From positions 2,797,501-2,861,500 of the forward strand of contig JAMJFZ010001816.1 in the NCBI GenBank assembly GCA_026225945.1: 64,000 bases of DNA, written 5' to 3'. This stretch comes from Cricetomys ansorgei. Lineage: Eukaryota > Chordata > Mammalia > Rodentia > Nesomyidae. The notes beneath the pieces were generated by a model that worked only from the letters and a program-made list of their open reading frames with translations, was not told where the DNA came from and did not search any database. Below are positions 1 through 10,597 of this stretch, in pieces (the first letter of the stretch is position 1; the number at the start of each line of letters is the position of its first letter). The position numbers and the translations under genes were made by a program.

Positions 1-157
1 ATGGTTGTGTGTGCATGCCATGTCACACCTGTGGAGGTCAGAGGGTAACCTTGGGGAGTTGATTCTCAATGTTCACTGTGGGGTCCAGAGATGGAGCTCA
101 GGTTATAAGGCTTACACAGCAAGTACTTTTACTCATTGATCCATGCCACTGATTCTT
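1..157 (-). repeat. B3/B2-family SINE, cut by window edge
   Basis: Reverse complement of a B3-type SINE. The antisense landmarks GTGGAGGTCAGAGGGTAACC and GAGCTCAGGTTATAAGGC are followed by the degraded tRNA-like head, ending near CCACTGATTC. The TG-rich 3' end runs off the left edge. Confidence 0.75.
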
Positions 158-167
158 TTAAAAAGAA

Positions 168-390
168 TCTTTCAATCCCAGTACTCGGGAGGTAGAGAGA
201 GGAGGAGACTTTTGCATATTCCTGGCCAGTCTGAGCTACACAGCTGAGTTCTAGGTTGACTTGGGCTAGAGTGAGACCCAGCCCTTCCACTCAAAACAAA
301 CAAATAGACAAACACAATAACAAAACAAGCAAACAACAAAGCAGAACAAAAATCAACCAGCTCACCAACCAACCAAACCAACAAAGGAGT
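168..390 (+). repeat. B1 SINE with long A/C-rich tail
   Basis: Diverged B1 lacking its first bases: CAATCCCAGTACTCGGGAGG, then TGGCCAGTCTGAGCTACAC and GAGTGAGACCCAG. The 3' tail is about 90 bp of AAAC/AACC-type sequence. The minus-strand 106-codon frame here is antisense B1 and tail, not a gene. Confidence 0.8.
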
Positions 391-1197
391 TCTTGAATCA
401 CATAAAACAATCTGTGATGATTTTATCAGGTAGCGTATCTCTTCCACCAGAGCACAGTGCAAACTCCATGAAAGTGAAGGCTGGAATTTCATTAATTAAA
501 TATTTTATTTCAAATTCATTTCAAAGCAAATGGTGCTATTGTATGCCTCTGTGTACACTTTAGGTGTGTTTTAAAGGTTTTCCCACATGCAGTGAAGTAT
601 AATTTAATTGTAAAGAGACTGCATCAGGTAGCTGAAACTCAGTCAATCACAGCAGTCAGAGCTCGTTCATCCACCGCCACAGGTCCTTGTCCTTGTGAGG
701 CAAACGCCAGGCTTCACCCAACATGGCTCGGCATGCTGCAAAGCCAATTCAGAAACTCAAAAGTAGGTTTGTGTAGTTTCCTCTTTCAACTCGACCACAA
801 CAAGGACCCAAGACTGTTCGATTGGTACAAAGACACCCACTTTGCCATCCGGTTTTGAGAATCTGTCTGTTCTGTCCTCTCTTGGCCCCCCTCCCCCATT
901 ACCTGGTGCCACCTAAGTTATTTGTTGAATGTACCTGCTTGAGACTAGAGATTACAGGGGGAATTTCCTAATTTGTTTGGAGACAGAAGTGTTAATCTGT
1001 TTACTAGATTTCAGTTACTGAAAAGATATTTGAAGAAAAAAAATATCATGCAGTTCCGTCTCATAGTGACTGATTTGCAGAGAACACACACAAAAATCTT
1101 CAGCAACTAAATCACAAATACGTCAAGGATTTTTTGAAAACTATAATAAAACCTTTGTCAATACACAACGGATGCTTCAAAAACTTGAGACATACTC
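391..1197. other. No recognised feature
   Basis: AT-rich single-copy-looking DNA. An 88-codon frame at 592-858 has no similarity I recognise and no supporting splice or promoter context, so it is not called as a gene. Confidence 0.5.
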
Positions 1198-1243
1198 CGT
1201 GTGTGTACGTGTGTGTGTGTGTGTGTGTGTGTACGTGTGCGTA
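1198..1243. repeat. (GT)n microsatellite with GTAC interruptions
   Basis: Alternating GT is interrupted by TACG steps at both ends. The opposing Cys/Val and Thr/His frames across it are artefacts of the dinucleotide. Confidence 0.95.
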
Positions 1244-2091
1244 CAAACACCATGCATGTTTCAAATTTTGTATGAAATGGCATTTTGACACCCTCTGGAA
1301 TCCAAACTGGAAAATGAAGGCTGCTTGACTGAGAACACTTTTCCTGCTTCTGCCTGGTTCTGTTCCTGGTTCCGATTACTAGTACTGTCCCAGGGTAAAC
1401 AGAAACATGACCCTCCATGAAGCTGCTTTCCACTGACTGCAGTAAAACCTCCGCTAATGGTACCAGGGGGAAATCAACTACTCCCGCAAGATATTTGCGC
1501 GTTGTTGGAGTTTCTTGACCTCAAGATATCTTTTTTGGAAGCATTTAAAGAACTAAAGAAAAGAAATTGCCCTTTAAGTAGACCTTGTGACAGGAGTAGG
1601 TGGGAAGGTAATTATACCGCATTCCGCACCTTACCTTTGCACGGGATAACTCCATGACAAACGCTAAAGCAAACACGTTGTAAAAGCACCATGCTATTCC
1701 TTCGCCTTCTGTCTGATAAGAAAGGCTTATGAATTTTTATATCTCGAAAGGGTTTTTTTCGAGCACCTTGCTTCCTACTAAGTGTGTGAGGAGACAGAAT
1801 CGTTTCGGAATCTGTTTGCATGGGGTTTCTTGAGGCCTAGCATTTAGTGTGTTTCGTGCTAGAAACCGCAGGTTTCTGTAAATGATTTATTTCCATGGAT
1901 CTGTTCCTTTAATTGATTTGATATTTGCTTAAGAATGTTCTTTCTTGCTTGCCCTGTCATCTTTCTGAAAGCAGTTGTAAAGTGTGAGGCCCGGGCAGGA
2001 ACTGCCCGATTTCTTTTCAGACAGGGTATTTCTCTGAGATTCACGAGTCTTTCCAAGGACCTGGGCACCATTTCATAAAGATCTTTAACTG
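1244..2091. other. No recognised feature
   Basis: Single-copy-looking sequence with short open frames on both strands, none with a recognisable domain. It contains a few CpGs (around 1497-1500, 1617-1627 and 1801-1807) but no island. Confidence 0.5.
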
Positions 2092-2127
2092 TTTCTTTTT
2101 TCTTTTCCTTTCTTCCTTCTTTTCTTT

Positions 2128-2195
<68 letters not shown>

Positions 2196-2211
2196 TTTCT
2201 TTTTCTTTTTG
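2092..2211. repeat. (CTTT)n pyrimidine tract
   Basis: A pure CTTT core at about 2127-2196 is flanked by degenerate C/T sequence. The 173-codon minus-strand frame with a Lys/Glu/Arg block is the translation of this tract and is rejected as a gene. Confidence 0.97.
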
Positions 2212-3451
2212 GTTTGGTGGCGGGGGCAGCAGTGGCAGCAAGTGCTCTGCCTCTGAGGGCAAAGAATTTAATTTCTCTTCTCTTCTTTTGGATATAGGCT
2301 GTGTCCTGGGAAGGTGTTAACGTGTCTCTAGTCAGCTCTACAATCTCCATAGCAACCATAATAATAATTGTAACACTCACCTTGGTGACTAAGGTTCTTG
2401 ATCTTACATAAATTGTAAAGAGAACATCTTTAGGAGGCTTTGCTGATTGGATTGATTTACAGATTCCATCTGTGTGAAAACGGTGATTGTATGAAAGCTT
2501 ACAATCCTACCCTGGCCTCCCACCCACCCACCCTGCCTGTTCTCAGTCGTTCTAGCCGTATGGCTGGACACACAGACTCGGTGGCAGAAGTAAACTCAGA
2601 GCACCCCAGTTCTCCCACTGGGTAACAGGAAGCCCAGAGATCTTAAAGTGATTTGTTTCATCTCAGTTCAGGCTGCTGGAGTGAGGTGGGTGTAGAGAAC
2701 ACATCTTAAAGGTTGAATTTCTAGTTTCACAGGCCCAGGGACTAGAACCCCAGGGCAAAGAGGAAGTCCCTTGACCCCCTTTCTCAGCAGCAATGGGAGC
2801 TGTTCTGATCCTTCTTTCACACCACTTTTCTGTACACACACACACACACACAGACACCGGCTCTCCTTCTGCATAACACAGGTCCTAATGAAAAAGGAAG
2901 TGTTGTTTTTATATGGAGAATAAACTAGAAGCTTCCGGTCTCTGCTCCAGAAGAGGGCTAAGGAGAGGAGCTTCCGAGGCTCCCAGCCACTGGACTGAAT
3001 TTGTGTTCAGAGCTCACAGCTCAAGCAAGGACTGCTCAGAGCTCCGGGCTTCGTCTTCCAGTTGGCCTTGAGAGCTAAAGAGAATCACGGAATTCCACAT
3101 TTGCTTAGGGAAAACTACACTGTGGGGGAAACCCTGTTCAGTGTCCAGGGGACTTCCAGGGCTGCAGACCGAAGGCTGCATGCATCACTTGGCCGATGAG
3201 GCGTGCTTCCCAGACTGCTGTTCTCTTTGGGCCTTATCAACTTGCCTGTTTGCCCACACGTTGCTTTCAGCCCTCGATAGGCGAGTTTGTTAGTGGGGAG
3301 GGCAGAGCGCTGCTCATTTTTTCCTGCATCATGGAAAAATATATGTGCAGGAAACGTATCCTTTCAACTGGCTTAAGCCCGTCGGAGAGGCTCATTTCAA
3401 GGCACTCTATTGTATTCAGCCCTTATTGGAGCACGATAAAAATAGCACGCT
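2212..3451. other. No recognised feature except a short (CA)n
   Basis: Mostly unique-looking sequence. A short CA run lies at 2834-2853. The plus frame 3196-3582 runs through the 94-bp interspersed sequence that follows and has no recognised domain. Confidence 0.5.
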
Positions 3452-3545
3452 GGGGAGGCTATGTCTATAGACCCAGAGTGAAAGGGAGAGTTTCGGCAAT
3501 TGTCCAGATAATCCAAGCAAAAACAAAACCAAACAAAATAAAACC
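3452..3545 (+). repeat. 94-bp interspersed sequence, copy A
   Basis: Aligns without gaps to 6970-7063 with 82 of 94 identities by hand count. The body contains TATAGACCCAGAGTGAAA and TCCAGATAATCCAAGC and ends in an A-rich tail of AAAC/AAAT type, as a short retroposon would. I do not recognise the family. Strand is set by the A-rich end. Confidence 0.75.
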
Positions 3546-4195
3546 ATCCACCGTTGAGAAAAACACAGGCTCAGGAGCCTGAATGGCCCAGCCTGGTTTT
3601 CAACATTGCTCAAATTCATCAGCTCTGCATATATTTACCTTTTTGACATAGATGGGGCTTCAGCGGCTCAAGAGTGTTTCTCCTCCAATATTATCTCAAG
3701 CACTAACTCAAAAAAAAAAAAAAATGCCTGTGCTTTAAAGTATCCGTTACTGACCTATTTCCCAGTAAGAATGCACATTTTACCTGAGATTTATGCACGT
3801 GAAAAAACAAAATGCAAAAAACAAAAAGAAGACAGGTGTATAGAAAAGAGATGACTCCGGAGTTGGGTGAGGGTAGGGCGGTTTCCGTCTCCGTGTGGCT
3901 CTGTATGTGAATGAACTCCCTTTAAACAGGGAACCGAGGCCTGGAGATGGTTTATCTGTGCACTCCCATGTTTAGACCTGTGGCTTTATGCTTGGCTAAG
4001 TGCCTGTCATGTGTGTTGGTTGCCAGTACAACAGCTTGGGTCATTTAGGAGAGTAAGGAACCCAGGTTCCTTTGAGATAGCAGCTGGTAATATTCCACTG
4101 GTCCTGGCAGGGCTTCTTAACTTGGAGATGTTTTCTTGGCCAGGGTCCCCTCACAACTGGCTTTCCAGGTTGGGGTCATGACTTGTTTCTTGCCC
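3546..4195. other. No recognised feature
   Basis: Unique-looking sequence with a poly(A) run at 3710-3724. No SINE landmark and no supported gene. Confidence 0.5.
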
Positions 4196-4197
4196 TC

Positions 4198-4342
4198 TTT
4201 TTTTTTTTTTGCTGTTTGCTTTGGGTTTTGGTTTTCCAAGGGTTCCTCTGTGTAGCTGAGGAGGGCCTCGAACTTGAGTCTTCCAGCCTCAGTCTCCTTG
4301 GTGCTGTGATTGCAACTGTGCATTACTGTGTTTGGTGACCTG
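4198..4342 (-). repeat. B1 SINE, diverged
   Basis: A T-rich head (antisense A-tail) is followed by CTCTGTGTAGCTGAGG, GGCCTCGAACTTGAG, CCAGCCTCAGTCTCC and GGTGCTGTGATTG, matching antisense B1 throughout. Confidence 0.75.
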
Positions 4343-4410
4343 ATTCTAGAAAGGGTGTTAATTCTCACACCATCCCTCTTCATGCATCTGATTCTTTTTT
4401 TGGGGGGGGA

Positions 4411-4502
4411 GGGGGTTGTTTTGTGTTTTTGAGACAGGGGTTCTCTTTGTTCCTGGCTGTCCTGGAACTCACAGAGATCTGCCTGCCTCTGGGATTAAGC
4501 CA
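4411..4502 (-). repeat. B1 SINE, internally deleted
   Basis: Antisense B1: GAGACAGGGGTTCTC, TGGCTGTCCTGGAACTCAC and AGAGATCTGCCTGCCTCTG. It jumps directly to GGGATTAAG, losing the middle accommodation and GAGTGCT parts. Confidence 0.85.
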
Positions 4503-4551
4503 TGAGCAGCAGCAGCCGCTGCCGCCACCACCACCATCACCACCATCACTA
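4503..4551. repeat. CAG/CCG/CCA trinucleotide run
   Basis: AGCAGCAGCAGCCGCTGCCG is followed by CCA/TCA triplets. It sits exactly where the B1 above should continue into its CCACCACCACC end, so it looks like an expansion seeded by the SINE. Confidence 0.85.
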
Positions 4552-5089
4552 GGCACATCTGATCCTTTGGCCTCTTTCCTAACATAAGTAGTCACCAGGA
4601 GCTATGTCTTTTTTCCTTTCCAAGGTTTTCTTTATTCCAGCCTCTATCTCCCCATTCTTCAAGTCTGAGTTTTTATTTTCATATCCCTCTTAATAATCCC
4701 CTTGCTTTTTTTCAGTCTCGCTTAGAAGACAGCCGGCACAGTCTTCCCTGAAGCTTTGCTTAATTGAATTGTATTTCCTTGCACAAACATCTTCAATAAC
4801 TCCCTGTGGCCTGAGAGATCTCACTCACATTCCACAGGCTCCAATTTGAAAGCTTTTGTCAATTTGGTTCTGGGGACTTCCTGGCCTTAGTGTGAGCAGT
4901 CAGCTTCAGGGAGACAGATCTGTTACCCGCGAAGGAAGGAAGCCCTTTCTCCTGCTCTGCACCGCACGTATCCCCAGTTTCTCCTAGTGCTGGAGTGGAC
5001 ACGCCTCTTCTTCCAAGAACACTTAGAAAATCATTTTAGACAAAAAGTGACCCGTCTTGGAAACGGAGTAAAAGAACCTCAGGTGCCCT
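4552..5089. other. No recognised feature
   Basis: Unique-looking sequence between SINEs. No supported gene. Confidence 0.5.
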
Positions 5090-5254
5090 TGGAGGTTGGA
5101 GAGACAGCTCAGTGGTTAAGAGCACATAACCGCTCTTACAAGTGCCTGCAACTCCAGCTATGGGACCTGAGGCCTCTGGTCCTCAAGGGCACCTGCACTC
5201 GTGTGCACACACCACACTCTTCATACATACACATAAGTAAATAAATAATTCAAA
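5090..5254 (+). repeat. B2/B3-family SINE
   Basis: GGAGAGACAGCTCAGTGG is the tRNA-like A-box region and GTTAAGAGCAC follows. The B-box segment is missing, then ACTCCAGCTATGGGACC, GTGCACACACC and an AAATAAATAA tail. Confidence 0.85.
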
Positions 5255-5430
5255 AAGGCATGTTGGAAGATGCCAAATCCAACTTGACCCCGTAGGACAC
5301 ATTGCACTCCTGCCTGATCGTGGACAAGATGGGGAACACACAGCAGGTCCCGTGTTCTTTGTGATCCCCATCCACTCCCCCATGAGATAGCCTCTGTCTT
5401 TCCTACTTTGACTTTAAGAACAACAAACAA

Positions 5431-5600
5431 ACTGGGTCGTGCTGACGACGCAGGCTTTTAAGAGGAGGCAGAGGCAGGCTGATCTTCGGGAGTTTGAGGC
5501 CAGCCTGTTTTATAGAGTGAATTCCAGGACAACCAAGGCTACATAGAGAAACCCTGTCTCAAAAAAACAAAAAACAAAACGAAAAAAAAAAAAACAGCAA
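5431..5600 (+). repeat. B1 SINE
   Basis: TTTTAAGAGGAGGCAGAGGC, GTTTGAGGCCAGCCTG, GAATTCCAGGACAACCAAGG and GAGAAACCCTGTCTC, followed by an A-rich tail. Nearly full length. Confidence 0.92.
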
Positions 5601-5699
5601 ACAAAAAGTCCTTCCTTATCAGTGGCCCCCAAGTATTTGATGGTTGCTATTATAGGTATTTTAAGAATCATAGATTCTTGAATTCATTGTCTTTTTAAA

Positions 5700-5918
5700 A
5701 AATTTTATTTTACACACATGTGTTTAGCCTGAATTTTTATCAGTGAACCACTTATGTACTTGGTGCTCTTGGAGGCCAGAAGAGAACATTCCAGGATTCC
5801 CTGGAACTGGAGTTACAGTGTGAGGAATATGTATCTATTCCATAGGAATAGAACCCAAGTCCTCTGGAAGAACAGCCAGCGATGTTAACCATGTAGTCAT
5901 CTCTTCAGGCTCTTGAAT
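5700..5918 (-). repeat. B3A/B2-family SINE
   Basis: Antisense: GGAGGCCAGAAGAGAAC, CCTGGAACTGGAGTTACAG, GAACCCAAGTCCTCTGGAAG and a degraded tRNA-like head CATCTCTTCAGGC. Confidence 0.88.
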
Positions 5919-5999
5919 TTTTTTCTTATATTAAAATGGTTTCTTAAAGTGGAACCCATCATCTCACCCGTAGATGTAGATTCCAGGTGTAGACGTTGA

Positions 6000-6830
6000 C
6001 TGGGGCAGAGGCTTTTTATTCTTTGACTAATTCAATCATCAGTTCTAGGCTGAAGCCCTTGAGCTTTTTGGCCTTTTTACAGTCTACTCTTAATCCTAGA
6101 ACTGGATGGCTTCAGCTTCCTTACAATCTAAATAGCCTCTGAGATTTACTGCTTGCTGAGCCACTTTGCTTAGCTTCTTCTAAACTCTGACTCTTTTGGT
6201 TCAACTCACTCCGTGTACTGGCTCAAACTGATCTCCAAGCTGACAGGTTCAAAGTGATCTTCTGAGCGGCTTACTGTTTCTGTCCAAGCTCTTCTGACTG
6301 ACAGATTCTGTCTGACTCTGACTACCTTGGACTGAACTGCTCTGCTCAGCTTCAAACTGACTCATTCTTCCCCTCTGACACTGACTTTTCCTGCTGAGCT
6401 GCCTCTGTGTCTCTTCCTGAGCTATCTTTGTTCCATACTGCCTCAGTCAGCCTCTCTGCTCCTCAGTTAAACCACTCCGTGCTCCTTGCCTCATACTGCC
6501 TGTGTCTGACTCTTCTGTAACTAACTGCTGTAACTGACTGTTGACTGATTCTTTAACTGACCCTGCTCTGAGCTGACAGCCCACCTTCTTCTCATGGAGT
6601 TGGGTGTGTCCTCACTCTGACTCACTCTGCTAACTCTTCCTCTGATTAGTCACGTTGTCTGCTCTTCACTCACTCCTCCTGAGTTCTGCTTCCACGGTTT
6701 GTTTTTCTGAGGGATTAAAGGTGTGGACACTGCCCTCTGAATACTGGGATTAAAGATGTTTACCAACATTCTTTCTACCCTAGAGCAGCCTTGCTGATGG
6801 ATTAAAGGATTAAACATTCCTTTACATACC
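6000..6830. repeat. CTGACT-rich low-complexity block
   Basis: From about 6030 to 6660 the plus strand is built of irregular short words (CTGACT, CTGCTC, AACTGA, GACTCT) with very few A-rich or G-rich runs. It then passes into three B1-tail-like motifs, GGGATTAAAG at 6711 and 6746 and GGATTAAAGG at 6799. It is not a clean tandem array. It recalls the murine MurSatRep1-type repeat, an identification from memory only. Confidence 0.6.
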
Positions 6831-6889
6831 ACACCTGACCTGGTTTGAAATTCTTATTTTCTTTATCACTCTTTACCTAAATATTTCTC

Positions 6890-6966
6890 TATACCACCAG
6901 TTGGTAAGCTGAGACAGGAGGATTCCAAAATGGAGGTCAATCTGGACTGCATGAAGGAAAATTCTG
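6890..6966 (+). repeat. B1 fragment
   Basis: AAGCTGAGACAGGAGGATTC and AATCTGGACTGCATG match the middle of a diverged B1. It ends where the second copy of the 94-bp sequence begins. Confidence 0.55.
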
Positions 6967-6969
6967 TAT

Positions 6970-7063
6970 TGGGATATTATGTTTATAGACCCAGAGTGAA
7001 ATGGAAAATTGAGGCAATAGTCCAGATAATCCAAGCAAAAAGAAAACCAAACAAAATAAAACC
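6970..7063 (+). repeat. 94-bp interspersed sequence, copy B
   Basis: Ungapped partner of 3452-3545. Differences are scattered substitutions and the A-rich ends agree. It lies between two B1 pieces. Confidence 0.75.
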
Positions 7064-7077
7064 GCACACTAAATAAT

Positions 7078-7225
7078 AGCATTTGTGAGCTGAGGCAGGA
7101 GGATTACTCTGAATTCAAGACCAGCCTGGGCTATATAATGAATTTCAGGCTGCAGAGTAAGGCCCTGTCTAACAAAACAAAAACCACTACCACCAAAATA
7201 AAACGACAACAACAACAAAAATGTT
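7078..7225 (+). repeat. B1 SINE, 5' truncated
   Basis: GAGCTGAGGCAGGAGGATTA, TCAAGACCAGCCTGGGCTA and GTAAGGCCCTGTCT, then an AAAACA/CAACAA tail. Confidence 0.85.
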
Positions 7226-7774
7226 TCTAAGTAAATTTCTGATTTGGTCATTTCAAAGGTATTCTGACAATAACCTTAAAATGTGGACACCAGGCAATGC
7301 ATGGCTTTCAGGATTCATAGTATTCATTTCAGAAAATTAAAATATTTGTATCACCTAACAGGGCTCATTATACACTGTAGCACTTATAGTGGGTTTTTGT
7401 TTTGTTTTGCTTGGTCAATGAGGAAGGAGGGATGATTTTTCTGGGCCTCTGTGTTTTGTGAATAAGGTAGCTTAGCTTCTAGAAAGCGGGGTCTCTGACC
7501 CGCAGCCTTGTTGTCCTTCAAAGGGAGACCTGCGCCTTGTAACAGGAGCAATGTGTCACTGGATTTTGTAAAACTAATCTCAGATGATGACACTGCTGAG
7601 TGTGGCGTTCACTTCTCAGCTCTTGCATGATTTGATCTGCTGACGATGTTGACACTGCCGATTGCTTTATTCCGGAAACTCTTCCTTTGGTTTCTAAGAC
7701 AGTCTACTTTGAAGACTTTCTACTCAACTCTTTCTATTTCTAAAAGTTCTTTGGTGTTTTTTTTTTTTTTATAT
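7226..7774. other. No recognised feature
   Basis: Single-copy-looking DNA ending in a T run at 7758-7770, which is the antisense tail of the next ID element. Confidence 0.5.
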
Positions 7775-7843
7775 AGAAGATCGAACACAAGGCTCACATA
7801 TATTAGGCAAGCGTTTGGCACTGAGCTATATGTCCCAGCCCAG
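7775..7843 (-). repeat. ID element
   Basis: Antisense ID SINE: GATCGAACACAAGGCTCAC is the B-box side and TTTGGCACTGAGCTATATG the A-box side, ending CCCAGCCC. Confidence 0.8.
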
Positions 7844-8847
7844 TCTTTGCTGTAATTTCTCTTTAACATTGGTTTTCTTCATGGTTCTTTTTAATATCTC
7901 CCCTTCTTTTTCCTATTAAACCCATTTGCAGGGTTATCCATTTCTGTGCTTTCAATACAATCAACTAGCATATGATGTGGGTCTCATGTGTCTCCATTAA
8001 GATGTCCAAAGGCACTCAGATAAACAACATGCTCACATGCCCTCACCATGCCCAGTGTCTTCCCGGAATCATATTCCTTCTTCGGGCGGCCCCACCAGCT
8101 CAAGAGGCATGCAAATCACACAATGGCTCTCCCCTTTCCCTTTGTACTTCCTGTCTCCCCTCACTACCCCTTCCACTCAGTAACCAGGCTCATTCGGTTC
8201 TGTTCCTGGTTTCCATCCACTTCCTTTACCTCTACTGCTGTGTCCCTGCTCTGGATACCACCGTCTAGGGCACAGGTTGCTCTGCTACACTCCCATCCAA
8301 TTCTGGGACGTTGGGAATTCCGAAAAGCCGGCTTTCCATTCTTTTCTTAGGGAAAAAAGACAACGTGAGGGAGCTTGAGAAAGATTTAAGAAGTAAAACG
8401 GAATGAATTTTGTGGAGCAGCCAATATATCTTTAGGGATGTATTGATCCTGTATTCCTGTTTTCTGAGGCAATAACTGGCTTAGGCTATTAGCCCAGCGT
8501 GGTCTGGTCTGGACAATGTACTAAGTAATCAACTATCTCTGGGTGATGAAAAAGATTCCAACTCAGTTCAAGAAAAAATGTTGCTCATAACACTGTGTTG
8601 GATTGTGAGCCAGAGCCAGCTGTCATTCATATGCAAACTTGGCCCTTGTAGGAGGAAATAAAATCATGGAAACTGCCTTCAAAACAAACAAACAAACAAA
8701 CAAATTTAACATCTCAAAAATTTCCAAGTATCTGTAAAAAGAAGGCCAGGTAGCTGACAGGAGTCCAACATGAAATTGTCTTCAAGATGTTGTCCTCATG
8801 TTTCTTTTTGGCATGAAGTATATATAGACTATAGGAATCATCCCCTT
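7844..8847. other. No recognised feature
   Basis: About 1 kb without SINE landmarks. Two overlapping plus frames (7972-8268 and 8048-8350) have no recognisable domain. A perfect octamer ATGCAAAT occurs at 8108-8115, expected about twice by chance on two strands in 64 kb. Confidence 0.5.
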
Positions 8848-8985
8848 GAGCTTGGCGTCGTAGTGGCTATCTGAAATTCCAGCACTAAGGAGGGTGGGGC
8901 AGGAGGATTACAGATTCAAGGCCAGCCTGAACTACACAATGAGATTCAAATTCTGTTTGTTTGTTTTTTTTTTTTTTAAACTATC
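8848..8985 (+). repeat. B1 SINE, diverged
   Basis: GAGCTTGGCGTCGTAGTGGC head, AATTCCAGCACTAAGGAGG, TCAAGGCCAGCCTGAACTAC, then a T-rich stretch in place of the usual A-tail. Confidence 0.85.
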
Positions 8986-9089
8986 CCTTGATGTTCAATA
9001 AAAGGAACTTGGGAAGGGACAAGTCTTTTCTTCCTTCCTTCTCCACTTCCCTCCTCTTTCTTTTCAAAGCACTGGATAAATATGGTGTA

Positions 9090-9242
9090 TATGCCTAATT
9101 CTAAAGTATGGGAAGTAGAGGTGGGTCAGGGTGTGGATCAGGAATTTAAAGTCATCATCGTGAAGACTTTATCCTGAGTTTGAGACCAGGCTGGCTACAA
9201 GAGACACTGCCTTGAAGCAAACAAACAAACAAACAAACAACC
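9090..9242 (+). repeat. B1 remnant with (AAAC)n tail
   Basis: GAGTTTGAGACCAGGCTGG and AAGAGACACTGCCTTG are B1 3' half landmarks. The tail is a regular CAAA run at 9217-9240. The 5' half is poorly preserved. Confidence 0.65.
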
Positions 9243-9245
9243 TCT

Positions 9246-9927
9246 CCCCTTCCCACACCCCACCTCCCCCTCCATACGCACACAGAGGCACTGCTGCCAG
9301 GGAAGAAGTGAATTCTACCCAGTACAGAGAGCTTATCTTTTTGCAGTTTCATGAGCGTTGACACCTATGGCTCTGCAGACTGCTTGGCTTTCACCATGGA
9401 AGAGGGCAGAGAAGATAAGGAGGGTTCTGGGAGAGGTGGATAAACACTAACAATACCTTGGCTGGGTAGGCACTTGGAAAGGTCAGGAGAGTATTGTGCT
9501 GTCTGTAAATCATAAACTGAGACATCATAGCTGAGGGAGGAGCTGTGAGCATGTGATGAAATGGAACTGGACGATATGCAAGGGCTTCGTTGTTGTTGTT
9601 GCTTTTTTTGTTTTTTTTACTTGAGGTTCTAAAGAAAATGTCCCGTGATAACAGGGATGCCCCGCCCAAGAGCAGGTGACCCCAGAGGGGAGCCACAACG
9701 GCAGATGTCCAGGAGCCCTTTCCCATGGGCCTGAATGGGAAACCGGAAGAGAGGGAGAACAAGGGCGAAAGAGGGCATCTAGACACTTCGGTTATGTATG
9801 ACTTGTAGAATCACCTTTGTTAATCAATGGAAGCTGTCCAGGTGTTTCAGGAATGGGGGTTGGGATTGGGGAAGAGCTCAGAGGTCTCTGTGTGTACCCA
9901 GCACATTAAATGTAAGGTTCTTCTTCA
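9246..9927. other. No recognised feature
   Basis: Unique-looking sequence. The 131-codon minus frame 9391-9786 has no recognisable domain and crosses a GTT/T-rich run near 9590-9620. Confidence 0.5.
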
Positions 9928-10066
9928 CAATTTTTTTTTTTGAGACGAAGCTTTATGTTACGCAGGCTGGTCTTGAACTCATTATATAACTGAGGACAAC
10001 CTTGAACTTCTGATCCTCCTGTCTTCATCTCCCAAATGCTGATATTACAAGTATGCACCATTATGC
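9928..10066 (-). repeat. B1 SINE, old
   Basis: T-run, GAGACGAAGCTTTATGTTAC, AGGCTGGTCTTGAACTCA, CTGATCCTCCTGTCTTCATC and AATGCTGATATTAC. Confidence 0.85.
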
Positions 10067-10115
10067 TCATATATATATACATATATATGTATATATACCA
10101 CATATATAATACATA
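10067..10115. repeat. (AT)n-rich tract
   Basis: Imperfect AT/ACAT dinucleotide sequence directly after the B1 start. Confidence 0.9.
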
Positions 10116-10269
10116 CATTCGCACATATATGGATATAAAAATTGTGAATGGTACTAATGAAGTACACATTATTAAAGCATGACGGGAATTACAACACACA
10201 TACACACCTATCAGCAGGTGATAAGAGACAGTTTTATGTATGTGTGTGATGAAGAGTCCTTGAAGATTT

Positions 10270-10446
10270 CAGGAGAAGCTGGATGTGGTTATAAGCATGC
10301 CTACAATTTTTATTTATAAGCATTTATAATTTTATTTATAAGCATTGTAAGCATTCCTACAGTGCCAGCACAGGAGGCTGAGGCAGAAGAATCCTGAGTC
10401 CCATGCCAGACTGGGTTACATAGTTAAGATCCCGTCTCAAGAAGTA
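10270..10446 (+). repeat. B1 SINE with internal AT-rich expansion
   Basis: Head AAGCTGGATGTGG and body AGGAGGCTGAGGCAGAAG and GATCCCGTCTCAAG are B1. About 50 bp between them is a partly duplicated TTTATTTATAAGCATT sequence (10301-10350), inserted where B1 normally reads CTTTAATCCCAGCAC. Confidence 0.8.
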
Positions 10447-10597
10447 TGGAAGTAGAAGGCTGAGGACACAGTTCAGGGATGTCCTTCGTTCTGTGTTAAT
10501 TTTCCTGTGTCTTTACAGCTTCAAATATTTGTGCAAAGTGTTGAATGTTCCTGTAGGAATGGCACGTGCTTTTCCCTTTTTCCAGATTTACTAAGTT

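Noticed and set aside
1859..2380. 173-codon minus frame with a Lys/Glu/Arg block
   Set aside because: The charged block is the CTTT tract read on the other strand. The ends have no recognisable domain.
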